A stretch of 43,933 bases of DNA from Chara braunii (Eukaryota; Streptophyta; Charophyceae; Charales; Characeae): assembly GCA_003427395.1 (NCBI GenBank), contig BFEA01000010.1:5039009-5082941 (forward strand), in the 5' to 3' direction. The notes under the pieces are model-generated. The model had not been told where the DNA came from. It searched no databases and saw nothing but the letters and a program-made list of their open reading frames with translations. Shown here piece by piece: positions 29,611 through 40,055 of this stretch (the stretch's first letter is position 1; each line of letters begins with the position of its first letter). Both the position numbers and the translations under genes were made by a program.

Positions 29611-30214
29611 AGATCATTGAGAAAAAAGATAAATACCAAAATATCTAGGAAACTTTTAGTCGTTTGAGGATAGACGAGAGAGAAACGGACCGCTAGTACC
29701 ACTCCGCCTCCGCTGACGACAAGACCAAGGGGGATAGCCCTGCCGGGCCCTCAACCCCTCGGTCCCTTCGCGCTACTCTGATATCCCCGCGTCGTCGCCG
29801 CTCGGTCTCGATCGCTGAATCTCTTTGATGAAAGTTCGACGCCGTAACCAATAGTGCTAGGCCCAAGGCTGGGTCTAGTTTTGACAGACGCCTAAAATAA
29901 GCGGACATTGCGTGATGCGTAGAACTCTCGAAACATTTTCAAAATCACTTGTTGTCGATGTTGTCCTCCGCACGTACGTGCAAGTCCCAGGGAAGCACAC
30001 CAATCAAGAGACAATTTTTTTTTAATCCTAGTTTAATCAAAAATTAAAACTTGGCTAGCAACTACGCAGACTTTTCAATAACCAACAAACAAGAGATCAC
30101 GCGCGCCTTAAGTGTACGCGCCCACACACTCTCTACTCTGGTCAACCATCCAATCAACGTAAACTATAGACACAGTCGCGCCTCGCGCAGTATACTTAAA
30201 CTTTTAAACCAAAC
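29611..30214. other. No gene; expected LTR side of the second Ty3
   Basis: For the minus-strand element to the right, a polypurine tract and 3' LTR should fall here. I see a T-run at 30016-30023 but no clear TG/CA border or polypurine tract. The element end may be lost. Confidence 0.3.
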
Positions 30215-31137
30215 TTATTTTCCGTCGCTTGCAAAAACCAGGGCAGATACCCTTGTAAGGGTATTCGCACCGACACCGAGAGGCAGTCTCTGTATCTGGT
30301 CTCGGTTTAGTCCTTCAAACGACCTTTGTGGTCTAAAGGACTTGTGCAACTTGTTAGGAGTTCGACAAGTAGCTAGATGGACACTATTGTTGTAGGTGCT
30401 AGCTACCTTAGGGATCATTTCATCCCAATTGATATGATCCGGTCTAATCTACATCCTAAGTATCTGCTGCAGGATCTTATTCATTTGTTCAATCTGGCCG
30501 TTAGTCTTTGGATGACGGCCAGATGACATCAACAATTGCGAGCCAAGGACTCACATAAGTTTCTGCCAATGCTGACTAGTAAACCACGTATCTCTATGGC
30601 TAACTATGGAGAGCGAAATACCGTGTCCACTTACCCTATCATCGGAAAACTTCTCTGTCACTAACTCTATACTTGCCTAATAAGGCAAAGGAACAAAAAC
30701 CCCATACTTGCTAAAACGGTCATTACAACCATGACTTGGCTCTTGCCATGCCTACTCCTGACCCCAACATCCATAAAGTCAATAAACATCGACTCTCCGG
30801 GACCTGAAGGAATAGGCAAGGGTCTGAGAAGACCCAATGGGGCTCTCGCCGTAATTTTGTTGCGTTGGCATACCTTACAACTGCAGACATACTTTATGCA
30901 GTCAGTCTTCATGCCAAACCAAGTGTAGGCATATGTCAGGTTGGCTAATGTTTTTTGCCAACCGAAGTGTCCTTCCGTATCATGATATTCCCCTAGGATC
31001 AAACTTCGGATCTCTTCACTATTGGGAATGCACAACCGATCTACGACGTCTGTCTTCTCAAACAGTAACCCGTTTGTGGTGTGATAATCAGGTTCACTTT
31101 CTAGGGCCTCCCTTACTATAGATTGGTTCCTGAGCAT
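30215..31137 (-). pseudogene. Ty3 integrase, decayed
   Basis: The zinc finger is EYHDTEGHFG with CSCKVCQ. APLGLLRPLPIPSGPGES follows, then FIDFMD with the first catalytic Asp. After that the frame decays. The C-terminal part of the core is seen as VASTYNNSVHLATCRTPNKL in another frame (30215-30418). The second Asp and the Glu motif are not readable, so the enzyme is dead. Confidence 0.75.
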
Positions 31138-31615
31138 ACGTATCTCTAACTTGCTGCTGTAAGTCGAGATAGTGAACTATAGCTCCAAAGTTGTTGGCTC
31201 TTCTACTCAGGGCATCTGGAACCACGTTATACTTCCCTTTAACGGGTTTGCGCTCAAAGTCAAACTGATATTTTTCTGCAGCCCACCTAGTAAGCTTAGG
31301 TGTCATCTTGCCTTGCGTCTTCAGGCACCTGAGTGTCTCATGGTCTGAATAAACTTTGAAGTGTTTCCCAAGCAAATAATGTCTCCAACGATCTAACGCC
31401 TGCCTGAGAGCGTAGAGTTCTCTCTCGTAAGTCGAAGTTGCTACCTTCTCTGAAGGCAATCTAGCAGACATGAACTCTCCGGGCCTATACCCATTGCCAT
31501 CATCTTGCTGTAAAACAACACCAATCCCGTACTGACTCGCATCAGTAGTAACAACAAAAGGTAAGGATGGATCAGCTACCTTGAGGATTGGGTACTCTAT
31601 CGAAGCCCGTTTCAA
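31094..31615 (-). pseudogene. Ty3 RNase H
   Basis: The frame carries VVTTDASQYGIGVVLQQ, STYERELYAL, VYSDHETLR and PDALSRRANN, the catalytic and flanking motifs of a Ty3 RNase H. It continues towards the integrase, with the next frame beginning at 31137. It lies in a different frame from the RT core. Confidence 0.85.
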
Positions 31616-31755
31616 TCTCTTCGAAGTGCAGTCTTGGTCCCACTTCCGGATTGCTTCTTTCTTTAGCAGATAACAGAGAAGTTTCTAACGAACTTCCTAT
31701 AGTAGTTGGCCAGTCCTAAGAACGATCTCAACTCTATGAGTGTACTGGGAGTTGG

Positions 31756-32674
31756 TCAGTCTCTAATCGCAACGATCTTGCTGTCCTCAGGTTTTATGCC
31801 ATCACCATCTAAGATCTGGCCCAAGTACAAGATTTCGGTTTTGGCCCACTCACACTTCTTCGTGTTGATCTTGAAATTTGCCTCTCGTAACTTTCCCAAG
31901 ATCTGTCTCAGATGAACCTCATGCTCCTGGAGGGTTTTACTAAAAACTAGAATATCGTCTAAGTAGACTACTACAAATCTGTCTAACCACGGCCTGAACA
32001 AATCGTTCATACAATGCTGGAAAGTGACCGGTGCGTTAGTTAGTCCAAAGGGCATCATTATGAACTCGTAATGCCCATACCTGGTCCTGAACACGGTCTT
32101 GTACTGATCATCTGGGTGGACCTCAATCTGATGGTACCCTGACTTTAAATCTATCTTTGTGAAGTACTTGCAACCTTGCACCCGATCAAGTAGATCATAT
32201 ATTCGAGGCAGTGGTTCTGCATTCTTGATCGTTGATTGCATTCAGACCCCTATAATCAATACACATTCTGAATTCTCCCTCCTTGGGGACAAAGAGAACA
32301 AGTGCTCCAAATGGAGATGAACTTGGCCTAATCCAACCCTTTTCGAGGAACTCGTCTAGCTGCTTGTGCAGCTCCTCTAACTCCTTAGGAGACATTCTAT
32401 AAACTGCTCCCTTGGGAGTTCTACCACCGGGCTCTATCTCAATACGATGCTGGATGGGACACGGAACTACTCCTGAAGGAGGTTCTGACAGATCTGCGCA
32501 CTCTTCCAGCAACTTGACAATAATGAGGTTGGTCGGTTCCTCTTTCTTAGGCTCAGTGACTGGCCTAACATAGGCCACAAAGACTTGCTCTTCTAATTGC
32601 TTCTTTTTAACTAATCGCGCAAACGCAGGAGCACTGAGACAACAATGTGCTAAGGAGTTGTCTTCTCCGGACAC
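31756..32674 (-). pseudogene. Ty3 reverse transcriptase, one frameshift
   Basis: The N-terminal part (32195-32674) has [32 protein letters not shown] and FRMCIDYRGLNAI. A frameshift near 32220 leads to the part with YFTKIDLKSGYHQIEV, MMPFGLTNAPVTFQHCMN and the catalytic YLDDILVFSK near 31955, then YLGQILDGDGI. Apart from the shift this is a well-preserved RT, better than that of the array at 12.7-16.9 kb. Confidence 0.9.
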
Positions 32675-32699
32675 GTGGAACAGGCGGGTTTTCTTGACT

Positions 32700-33168
32700 C
32701 CACCTAAGGACTAGGAAGCCTACACTCATGCTCACGCAAGTGTAGTGTGGCTCCTACTGCCTCTTCCCAATCCATTCATAGAATCATATCAAACAGGAGA
32801 TCATTTTCAACAAGGAAAGTCAGGGAATGGAGAACTCTCTCTACCTTCCCATCTGCTTCTAAACGAAAATACGCTTGAACTCCCTCGACATAATCCTCAA
32901 TCTGCATCGTGCGGTTGCCATATGTTTTTCAACAAAATATGATAGATTTTCAAAAGACTATCAAAAAAATACGACAATAGAAAGGTCTCTAGTAACTCAG
33001 CGAGGATACTGACTACAGGCTCGTCTAGCTTTTGGACTTTCAAGCTAAGCTTTAATTTCCTTAGCGCTTTGCGGCTAATGTAGCTATAGGCAGCCCCACT
33101 GTCTATAAGGACTCCTACTCTGCCTCTAAAATTTTTTAGGTCTGCTATTAATAGTTGTCCTTTCCCTT
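32700..33168 (-). pseudogene. Ty3 aspartic protease
   Basis: On the minus strand GQLLIADLKNFRGRVGVLID leads into SGAAYSYISRKAL. The catalytic Asp codon is at 33101-33103 in IDSGA, followed by the hydrophobic and Ser/Tyr pattern of retropepsins. Downstream (32700-32950) the frame is broken. The upstream side continues, in frame, into the gag tail found right of the 3.5-kb insertion. Confidence 0.7.
33153..33168. repeat. Left target-site duplication (16 bp)
   Basis: AGTTGTCCTTTCCCTT at 33153-33168 is repeated exactly at 36671-36686. The right copy follows the poly-A of the inserted element directly, as expected for a target-site duplication made by LINE-type retrotransposition. Confidence 0.7.
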
Positions 33169-36100
33169 CACTGGTCGGCTGAGAAACCGACCCACCATCT
33201 CGCAGGACGACTTTGTTGAGGTGATTATGTGGAGGGGGGGGCAGCGTTGCCGGGAGCGCTGCGCCCCGCTAGTGTAAGCTGGTCGGACCGGCGCCGAGAG
33301 CGTGATGCGAGAGCGGGCGGAGTGTCGTACGCGATGGTGCTGGCGGTGGGTGGCGCGTTTAGGGTGGTGTGGTGTTGCGGTTGTGTGGCGTTGCGAAGGG
33401 GGGGGAGCAAAGGTCGTTATGGTGTATGGTGCAGATGACGAGATTGCCCTGGCTACTCTTCATCTTGGTGACTTCACGTGGTGATCGATCAGCGAGCGCA
33501 CTGGGGGCATCTCCTGGAAGCGATGGGTTCTACATGTCGTTCTGTTCTATGCGATACTACTGTGGGGGGCTTGTCATGATAATAAGGGAGGTAAACAACA
33601 TGAGTGGGGATCACGAAGATGAGGAAGCGTCTTAGGATCAACATATATTAGCTAATTTCATGCATGGATGGGGTGGGTCGGAGACTGTGATAAGGGTGGG
33701 AGGGTTGGATTGTGGTAGGGAATAGCATTTTTCTTTTTGGTTTGCCCTTCCTTATCCTAACCTCGACGTGTTATGGTTATCTTTCCTCGAATGCTTTTTT
33801 TGTCTGCGTCTGCTTTATCTCTGCCTCCTTCTTGCTAGATCGGAGCTCCCGCGAGGTGTCATTGGCGGGTTCAACGACGACTGTCGTGACGAGCCTTGTG
33901 CTCGGCCTGGTGGCCTTCTGCTTCCGATGGGAGGGGATAGGCTCTCCCTTGAGAAGGTGTGGGGGGTAAGTTTCGTGGTAAGGGGGGAGGGGTAATGGAG
34001 ATGGGTGGAGGTCAGTTGTGGAAGAAGGAAGAGCGGTAGAGCGATGAGCTTCCCGCAGAGTAGTCCGTGATTCTTGGATGTCTATACCCTTAGTTCCTAA
34101 TTCTACTTCCAACATGATGATTTTCTTGGTCACAATGGATTTTGAACTACTTCTAATTTTCCTTCCCTTGATTGATTTCACATCTTCCTTATCCCAACCT
34201 GAGGTTTTAATTTCTTATTTTTTTCCTGATACTGGTATTCTCAAATCAAAGTTTTAAACTCTGATATCAAAATTGTGATTCTCAAGTATGATTTCACTCT
34301 AATTGTGATTATAATTTCGCTTTCCAACTGTGAGATTCATAAAAAGTCTTAATCTCTAGTATCATAACTATCCTCCTACCTTGGAAATCGAAGTTTCATC
34401 CTAATTGTCTAATTTCGATTTCCAACTGTGAGACTTTTAAAAAGTCTTAATCTCTTTGAATCTCAATTTGTTTTTCAATACTAAGTCTAAGATAGTTTCG
34501 TTGAGTTTGGTTGTTGAACTAATTGTTTACTTGTTGTGATCAAAAGAAAAGAGGTGGTGCTATTGAATCCAAATGGAATTATCTCCTTTCGGGTTGGAGC
34601 CCCTCCCTGCGAGGGTTACACAGGATGGGTGGTGTGATCTTTGAGAGCGGTGTTGAGGGTTTGTCCCTTTCTGGGTCACGCTGTTTTTTGGGTCGGATCA
34701 GCTACAGCGGTTGGGGAGGGAGGACAAGAGGTGCTGATGCCAGCATGGTGAGACGTTGAAGGGCTGTTTCACTTGGAGGGGGTGGGGCAGGAGGGAAGGG
34801 GGATCTTCGGCTCTCCGGGGCATACTTTAGGGGGTACTGTATGCAGCTGAGGGAGCAGGAGTGGTATTTAGGGGGCTGTTCTGAACTGGGCCTGGGAGGC
34901 AAGAGGGCGCTTCCCCGCGGAGGCAGTGACCAGACAGGGGGTCGTTTTTTCGGAGGATAGGAGTAATCTGTTTTGTTCTTGTGAGCCTTGTACATGCAAT
35001 TGAGATTCGAATAGGCGTTGGATTTTCCACGGGGAGAGAGGATGTTTGTTTCCCTCCCCTCCCCTCTTCTTGAGGGAATAATAGGCGCTGGAATGTGTAT
35101 ATGTTTTCCTCAATCTTTTGATTTCCTGATTGCTTAATATGTTCTTGAATGGGATTGAATTTTCAGATTAAAAAAATCTTTATAAGTCAGCGTTGGTGAC
35201 AGGGGGCTGTGGTTGCGATGGTGGGGAATAATGCACTCTGCGGCCATGGGGCTAGCCTGCAGGGTGGAAATAGGGTACAACAGCGGTGAAGATGGTAGCT
35301 TCATCGCAGTAAGACTTGCCGGAGTAGGGTTGTGAGGGATTTAATGTGGGATATTTGCAACCAGTGCCTGAAGGAGTTGAATGATCGGAGCTACAGTTAT
35401 GGTGCTGATTGGTGGCTTGTCTGGTATTTGTTGTAGTCTTCGGTCCTCGTGGGTTTGCGAATGGACGAGGCCAGAACAAAGTTGGTCGGTGCTGGGGCTT
35501 GGTCGCGCTGCCCTGTAACTCGAGTTGTACGAGGGCAAGAGACCTGGTAGAGAGATCTAGGGAGTTGTCGAGGGTGGAAGGCACTCTAGTGTCCTTTGGT
35601 AAGCTGGTGATTAGTCGACGCTGGTCGGAGCCGGGGCAGGTCGTTTTGCCCTGTAGCCTAGCAGGTGGGAGTCTTTTGGGGTGGGTCGTGCCACTCTGTA
35701 ACCTAGCAGTTGGGGGCGTGAGGCCTAGTAGACACTAAGTATCGGGATATAGGGATGAGGCAGGTAGGGGTGGGCTACTGAAAGGCTCTAAGGCAGGTAT
35801 TTCTCGATTTGAATGTTCTTCCAAAAACAAAAGGGCCATTTGCATTTAGTACTGTATAGATGTCTGTTTTCTTCTATTGGCTCCTTCGAGGCAGTTTTCA
35901 TTAGTACTTGGTGCAAGTTGTTCTTAAATTTTTCTAAAAAAAAACTATCATCAAAGGGCATCCCTTCTCAGTTAACCCCCTGGTTCCGGGGAAATCAATG
36001 CGGGCAGGGGGAGGTCTTCTTAAAAAAGTTTCTCAAATTTTCTAAAAAAAAGACCCTTGAGAATGCCTTAGGATTCTAGGTACTCCTTGCAACTCATTTT

Positions 36101-36670
36101 AGGCATCTTTGATGTTTTTATATTCATGGACCTGCAATTTTTCGATGCCAGGACGACGTTGGCCGGTGCTGGGGGGTTGCCCTGTAACCTGTTGATAGCA
36201 GGAGCGTGAGGCCTGGTAGAGAGATCTGGGGATGCCTTGGGTCGGGCATTCCAAGGAAAAACCAAGGGTTGTTGTCAAGACGACGCTGGCCGAAGTTGGG
36301 GTGAGTCGTGTTGCCCTGTGACCTGGCAGGGTGGGGGCATGAGGCCTAGGAGAGCTCGACAGGGAATTAGACAGTGTTAGAGATTTTTATAGTGTTTTGT
36401 CGGGAATCCAGGGGTTCTGAGCATTCGACGGACTTTTGTGGTAATTGTCGCTTGAGTAGCCTAGCAATAGATCAACAGTTATCCACGTTTTTCCTAAATC
36501 TTCCTCAACTTTTTTCATAGTTTTCAGATTGTTCTTAGCCGAAGCCAGGTAATGGCCCTGGTACTTCAAATCATTTGTATATTCTTCATGGGACGCTGGG
36601 CCCGGTTACCAGCACGTGTTGCTCCCCACGAATAGATTGGAGCATTTGTCGCAAAAAAAAAAAAAAAAAA
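33169..36670 (+). mobile_element. 3.5-kb RT-less retroposon inserted in gag-pro
   Basis: The insert lies between two exact 16-bp direct repeats and ends in a poly-A at 36653-36670. Its last ~95 bases belong to the A-tail family also found at 8.1 and 29.5 kb. I found no reverse transcriptase, endonuclease or other known domain in it, and the longest frames are about 110 codons. It contains a G-rich 5' third, an AT-rich middle (34200-34520) and four imperfect copies of a GCTGG...TTGCCCTGTAACCT...GAGGCCT block. It may be a non-autonomous retrotransposon mobilised by a LINE, or a retrocopy of a long non-coding RNA. Caveat: the protease-side frame remains open for about 20 codons past the left repeat. 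Confidence 0.6.
35480..36360 (+). repeat. Four diverged repeats inside the insertion
   Basis: Near 35484, 35620, 36150 and 36282 the pattern recurs of GCTGG(T/C)CGG/CCGG, then (G)TTGCCCTGTAACCT or close variants, then GAGGCCTGGTAGAGAGATCT or GAGGCCTAG. Spacing is irregular (about 135, 530 and 130), so this is a decayed or interrupted repeat. Two A-rich tracts (TTTCTAAAAAAAA at about 35931 and 36037) lie between copies. Confidence 0.6.
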
Positions 36671-36671
36671 A
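36578..36671 (+). mobile_element. Retroposon family A-tail, copy 3 (3' end)
   Basis: The segment GGGACGCTGGGCCCGGTTAC...GAATAGATTGGAGCATTTGT is followed by 19 As. It is nearly the reverse complement of 29525-29600 and related to 8138-8215. It forms the 3' end of the 3.5-kb insertion. Confidence 0.8.
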
Positions 36672-36686
36672 GTTGTCCTTTCCCTT
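36671..36686. repeat. Right target-site duplication (16 bp)
   Basis: Exact second copy of AGTTGTCCTTTCCCTT, directly after the poly-A of the inserted retroposon. Confidence 0.7.
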
Positions 36687-37321
36687 CTTTCTTCATCTTG
36701 GCCTCGACCTGCATTCTCTCCTTCAATTCTTCTACCAAACCTATGAGGGAAGCGCCTAAAGAGACTCTAACACAAGTAGTCTCTGGACAGCTAACTAGAC
36801 ACTGTCCAGCAACCTCTGTCGTAGACACACATGGAGGGGGAGTTTCTACTTGGCGCACGCACTCATCTCCACTTGGACTAGAGGTAAGGGTAGTTGCTAC
36901 CCCTACCGGTGGTTGCCTTTCGCTGCCTCAGCAACAGCTCGTCGGGCACTCTTGTACTTTGGGCAAAATTTTATAATACGCCTAGGGTCACTGCAGAAGA
37001 CACATTGAAACCCATCTATCCTATTCCGCTCGTCCGTCTGCTCAATTCCCATAATTTCCCAGGGTTGGCCTTTAGGCCGACCAGGGTGCCAACCACCCGT
37101 TTTGGGAGGTGACTGATTTGAACGAGGGCGGTTAGATGGGGGACCTTGACCCCTGCCTCCCGATTGGAAGTTTCCTCTGCCGCCAACCCCCTAGCCGGCC
37201 TGTCCTCGACCACCAGAGGCCTGGCCACCTTGGCCTTGGCCCCTTCCTCTTCCTTACGACCTCCCTCCAGCCGCGACAGCAGCGTAGGTACTCCCCTGGC
37301 CTTTACTACTGTCTGTCTCAT
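36687..37321 (-). pseudogene. Gag C-terminus: RGG linker and zinc knuckle
   Basis: On the minus strand a Gly/Arg/Gln-rich stretch (GGRGNFQSGGRGQGPPSNR) is followed by GFQCVFCSDPRRIIKFCPKY. The spacing is that of a CCHC zinc knuckle (C-x2-C-x4-H-x4-C), but the His is replaced by Arg. A linker follows, ending ERMQVEAKMKKEGKG at the insertion site. The region would bind element RNA. Stops interrupt the frame (for example before GVGG and after KGNHR). Confidence 0.6.
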
Positions 37322-37399
37322 CCAGGCCCCATTCGATCTCGTTGTATGGGACCTCTTCCAGACTACCTTCTAAAGTAAGGATAAGACTATCCCTGACCT

Positions 37400-38884
37400 T
37401 GACTTGGCTTGTGATGGTCTGACCTTTTCACTTTTTGCCCTTGGCTAGGTCCTTGTGCCAAAAAGTGGTAATTGGCACGGACTGGGCCTAAAAAGAAACA
37501 ACCTCTCGTTAAGTGTGTCATACATTATGTCAGGCTGTTGCTTTCTAGTGAAGAAGTGCCCGCATAGAATCTCGGGCATGGCGCAGTAGAACAATTGGAC
37601 AAGTTGGGCCTCAGTGACCCCATGTCCAGGGACAGCGACAAGTTCATCCATGGTGGCCTTGAGTGCTCTTGCACTCCTCCACTGTCGCGTGTGGATTGTT
37701 TGCAGTTTGTCGGACGCCCTGAGTTCTGTAGTGACATATGCAAACCATTCATGGAGGGCAGATAGTAACTCACTTAAGTTAGTGACGGCAGAGTATGTGA
37801 CCATATCGTTGTCACATTTGGCAGCGTGGGAAAACGACCTAGCAAAGCTGGCCGCTTCTTCCTTCAGTGCCTGAAAGGCCACGAGAACATGGTTCTCTAG
37901 CGCGATATCCTGTAGGTGCAAGTAGGACTTGATATTGGCTTCCCAATTGTCAAAGCCCTCTCCCTTCTTCCCACCATAGGGTTCAGGGAATCTGGCCTTA
38001 ATGCGCTCACAATGTGGTCGTGCCTCCTCTTCTTTGGGGGCCGCTAGCTTGGCGCCTTCTATGGCACCCGTACATAACTTTTTTGTGCCTTCTACTGCCA
38101 CACACATGTCGCTTGCAACACGCATCATCATGTCACGTGTGAAATCCTTGAAGCCTATGCGCGTAGACTGTAAGGCAATATCGTGGCCCCTAAGATAGCG
38201 CAACTATTCTTGTTGGGCTCTCAGCATAACATCCATGTTCTGGAATATCATTTCTATTTTCCTCTGAAGATCTACCTGTGCTCCCAGTTGCCCCTGCTGC
38301 TCTTCAGCTGCTCTCAACTCTCCTTCCATCTTTTTTGCCGCCTCCAAGCGCCCCGTTCTCTCCCTTGCGAGGCGCAACTTCCACTCCAACATCTTCTCAT
38401 CCTCCTTGGCCTGTCAGCGCAAGGGATCCGCCTCGCTTCGGAATTCCTGATCCACCGCTTCCCTTTCTGCCTGAGGGACAAGCAACATAGCTTCTTCTTC
38501 TTCCCCAGGGCCAGATTTGCCACCCATTCAGTCACCATCTTTTCCGTCTTTGCCTCTCTCTCCCGAGCATTATTGGATTCCCCTCTCTCTTAAGTTCTTA
38601 CTGTTCTATGCCTCCACCTTTTCTTCTTCTTTTTTTTCTTCGTCTTCTACTACTTCTTCCTCGACTGCTACCAGCTTCTCCTCCTGCTCGTTCCATCTTT
38701 CTAATTCTTCCTCCATTTATTTCTTCTTCGCCTCCTGTTCTTCTAGCAGGGCTAATATCTTTGCCTGCTTGATCAACTCTCACTTCTCCATCTTCTCCTT
38801 CTTTCCCTCAAGATGGCGGCAACTTTTTCCTCTTGGGCCTTACTATAAGGGGTGGTGTTAGCTCCTGACCTGGTGGTCACCGTG
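37400..38884 (-). pseudogene. Ty3 gag: coiled coil and capsid-like domain
   Basis: The N-terminus reads TTRSGANTTPYSKAQEEK. The expected ATG before it (38881-38883) is ACG, so the start is lost. An acidic/basic coiled coil follows (EELERWNEQEEKLV, later ERTGRLEAAKKMEGELRAAEEQQ). After a TAG near 38204 the same frame continues as a 252-codon capsid-type domain (37445-38203) with FPEPYGGKKGEGFDNWEANI, the usual F-x-G-x-x-x-x-x-x-x-W pattern of Ty3 gag. Several stops and one shift break the N-terminal part. Confidence 0.8.
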
Positions 38885-39590
38885 ATGACAGGGCACAATC
38901 ACAACGATTCCACTCCTCACCACTTAGACCTACCCCCCAACTGACTAACTGACCGACTCTCTAAAGGACCATAAAGTCTTCCCCTTTGTTCCAACTAGAT
39001 TACCACAACAGACTGAAGCTTTTGCCACCACTGCCACCAAAACTTTCCTGATTTGAGTGCACCTTGCACCCGCGATCAATCCCACCTGGCTTTCACTCCG
39101 GTTCAGAACCCTATCAACTATGGTCACTAGCCTAACCTACTCTAAGGCTTTCACTACTGGACTCTACAGCTGATTAGGAGGCATTCAAGGAGATCCCGCA
39201 TAACTCCTCATGAATTCTTTAACGTTGCAGTCAGGATGACGTGATCAGCAGAGTCCTCTCAAAACTTAAGACAACCGGATGCGCACCCTACAACTTGGAG
39301 TTCAGGCCTACCATGCCACACTGAGCAGCCCACTGGTCTGCTACCGGTCCTTGGGGGTCTTGTCCCCGGGACGTGTCAATCGTCTGACATGGCCTTTAGC
39401 CCTACTAAGTCCCATGCAGGTTTGGTCACCACAGCTCTATCGACCACATGCACAAAGTACTATTACCTGGACAGAAGTGACTCAACATAGAAAGAAGAGA
39501 CAGATTGACTCAGCAAGTACTAAGGGTAATTGCACATCCACAGGGTGAGGGGGCAGGCTTAAGGCTTGAAGAGATTATACCAACTCCAGC
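38885..39590. other. No gene; expected Ty3 leader and LTR side
   Basis: The 5' leader and LTR of the minus-strand Ty3 should lie here. I could not find a convincing TG/CA border, polypurine tract or primer-binding site. Confidence 0.3.
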
Positions 39591-39591
39591 T

Positions 39592-39648
39592 TGGTCGACG
39601 TCGGGTGAACTGGTCAACGCCGGTCAACTTGGTCAACGTGCGGTCAAA
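39592..39648 (-). promoter_or_regulatory. Cluster of TTGACC (W-box-like) motifs
   Basis: GGTCAAC or GGTCAAA occurs at 39612, 39622, 39631 and 39642, with variants at 39592 and 39604. Spacing is about 10 bases. On the minus strand these read as TTGACC, the core of WRKY-binding W-boxes. They might also be a short decayed tandem repeat. Confidence 0.35.
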
Positions 39649-39880
39649 CTTCACCGACCAACTTCTTCGACCTCCGGGTATGGCTACCGACCTTTCCTCT
39701 CTTTCCCCCTTTCCTCTTCTTCTTCGCCCCCCCTTGGCTATGGCTTCTTTCACTTTCTTCGTCGTCTCTCCCTCCTCCTTCCTTCTCTCTCGTCTCTTTC
39801 TTTGTCACTTCCGGTTTTCGTCTTCTTCAGTCCTGAGCTCGGCGGCTATCGCCGCCACTTCGTCTTTCTTCTTGCGCAAC

Positions 39881-39884
<4 letters not shown>

Positions 39885-39971
<87 letters not shown>

Positions 39972-39973
39972 NN

Positions 39974-40050
<77 letters not shown>
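39885..40050. repeat. (CT)n microsatellite with 2-N gap
   Basis: A long CT run interrupted by NN at 39972-39973. Coding frames through it (Leu/Ser or Arg/Glu runs) are artefacts. Confidence 0.95.

Positions 40051-40055
<5 letters not shown>

Larger units (their letters stand above)
30215..38884 (-). mobile_element. Second Ty3/Gypsy element, split by an insertion
   Basis: Read on the minus strand from 38884 down: a gag with a coiled-coil N-terminus, an RGG-like linker and a degenerate zinc knuckle, then a 3.5-kb insertion (33169-36670), then protease (IDSGA), RT, RNase H and integrase. The integrase-last order defines Ty3/Gypsy. The frames of gag and protease are consistent across the two sides of the insertion. 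LTRs were not found at either end. Confidence 0.85.

Noticed and set aside
33229-35738. Open frames of 60-110 codons inside the 3.5-kb insertion
   Set aside because: No domain, no codon pattern, and they overlap each other on both strands; not supported as genes.
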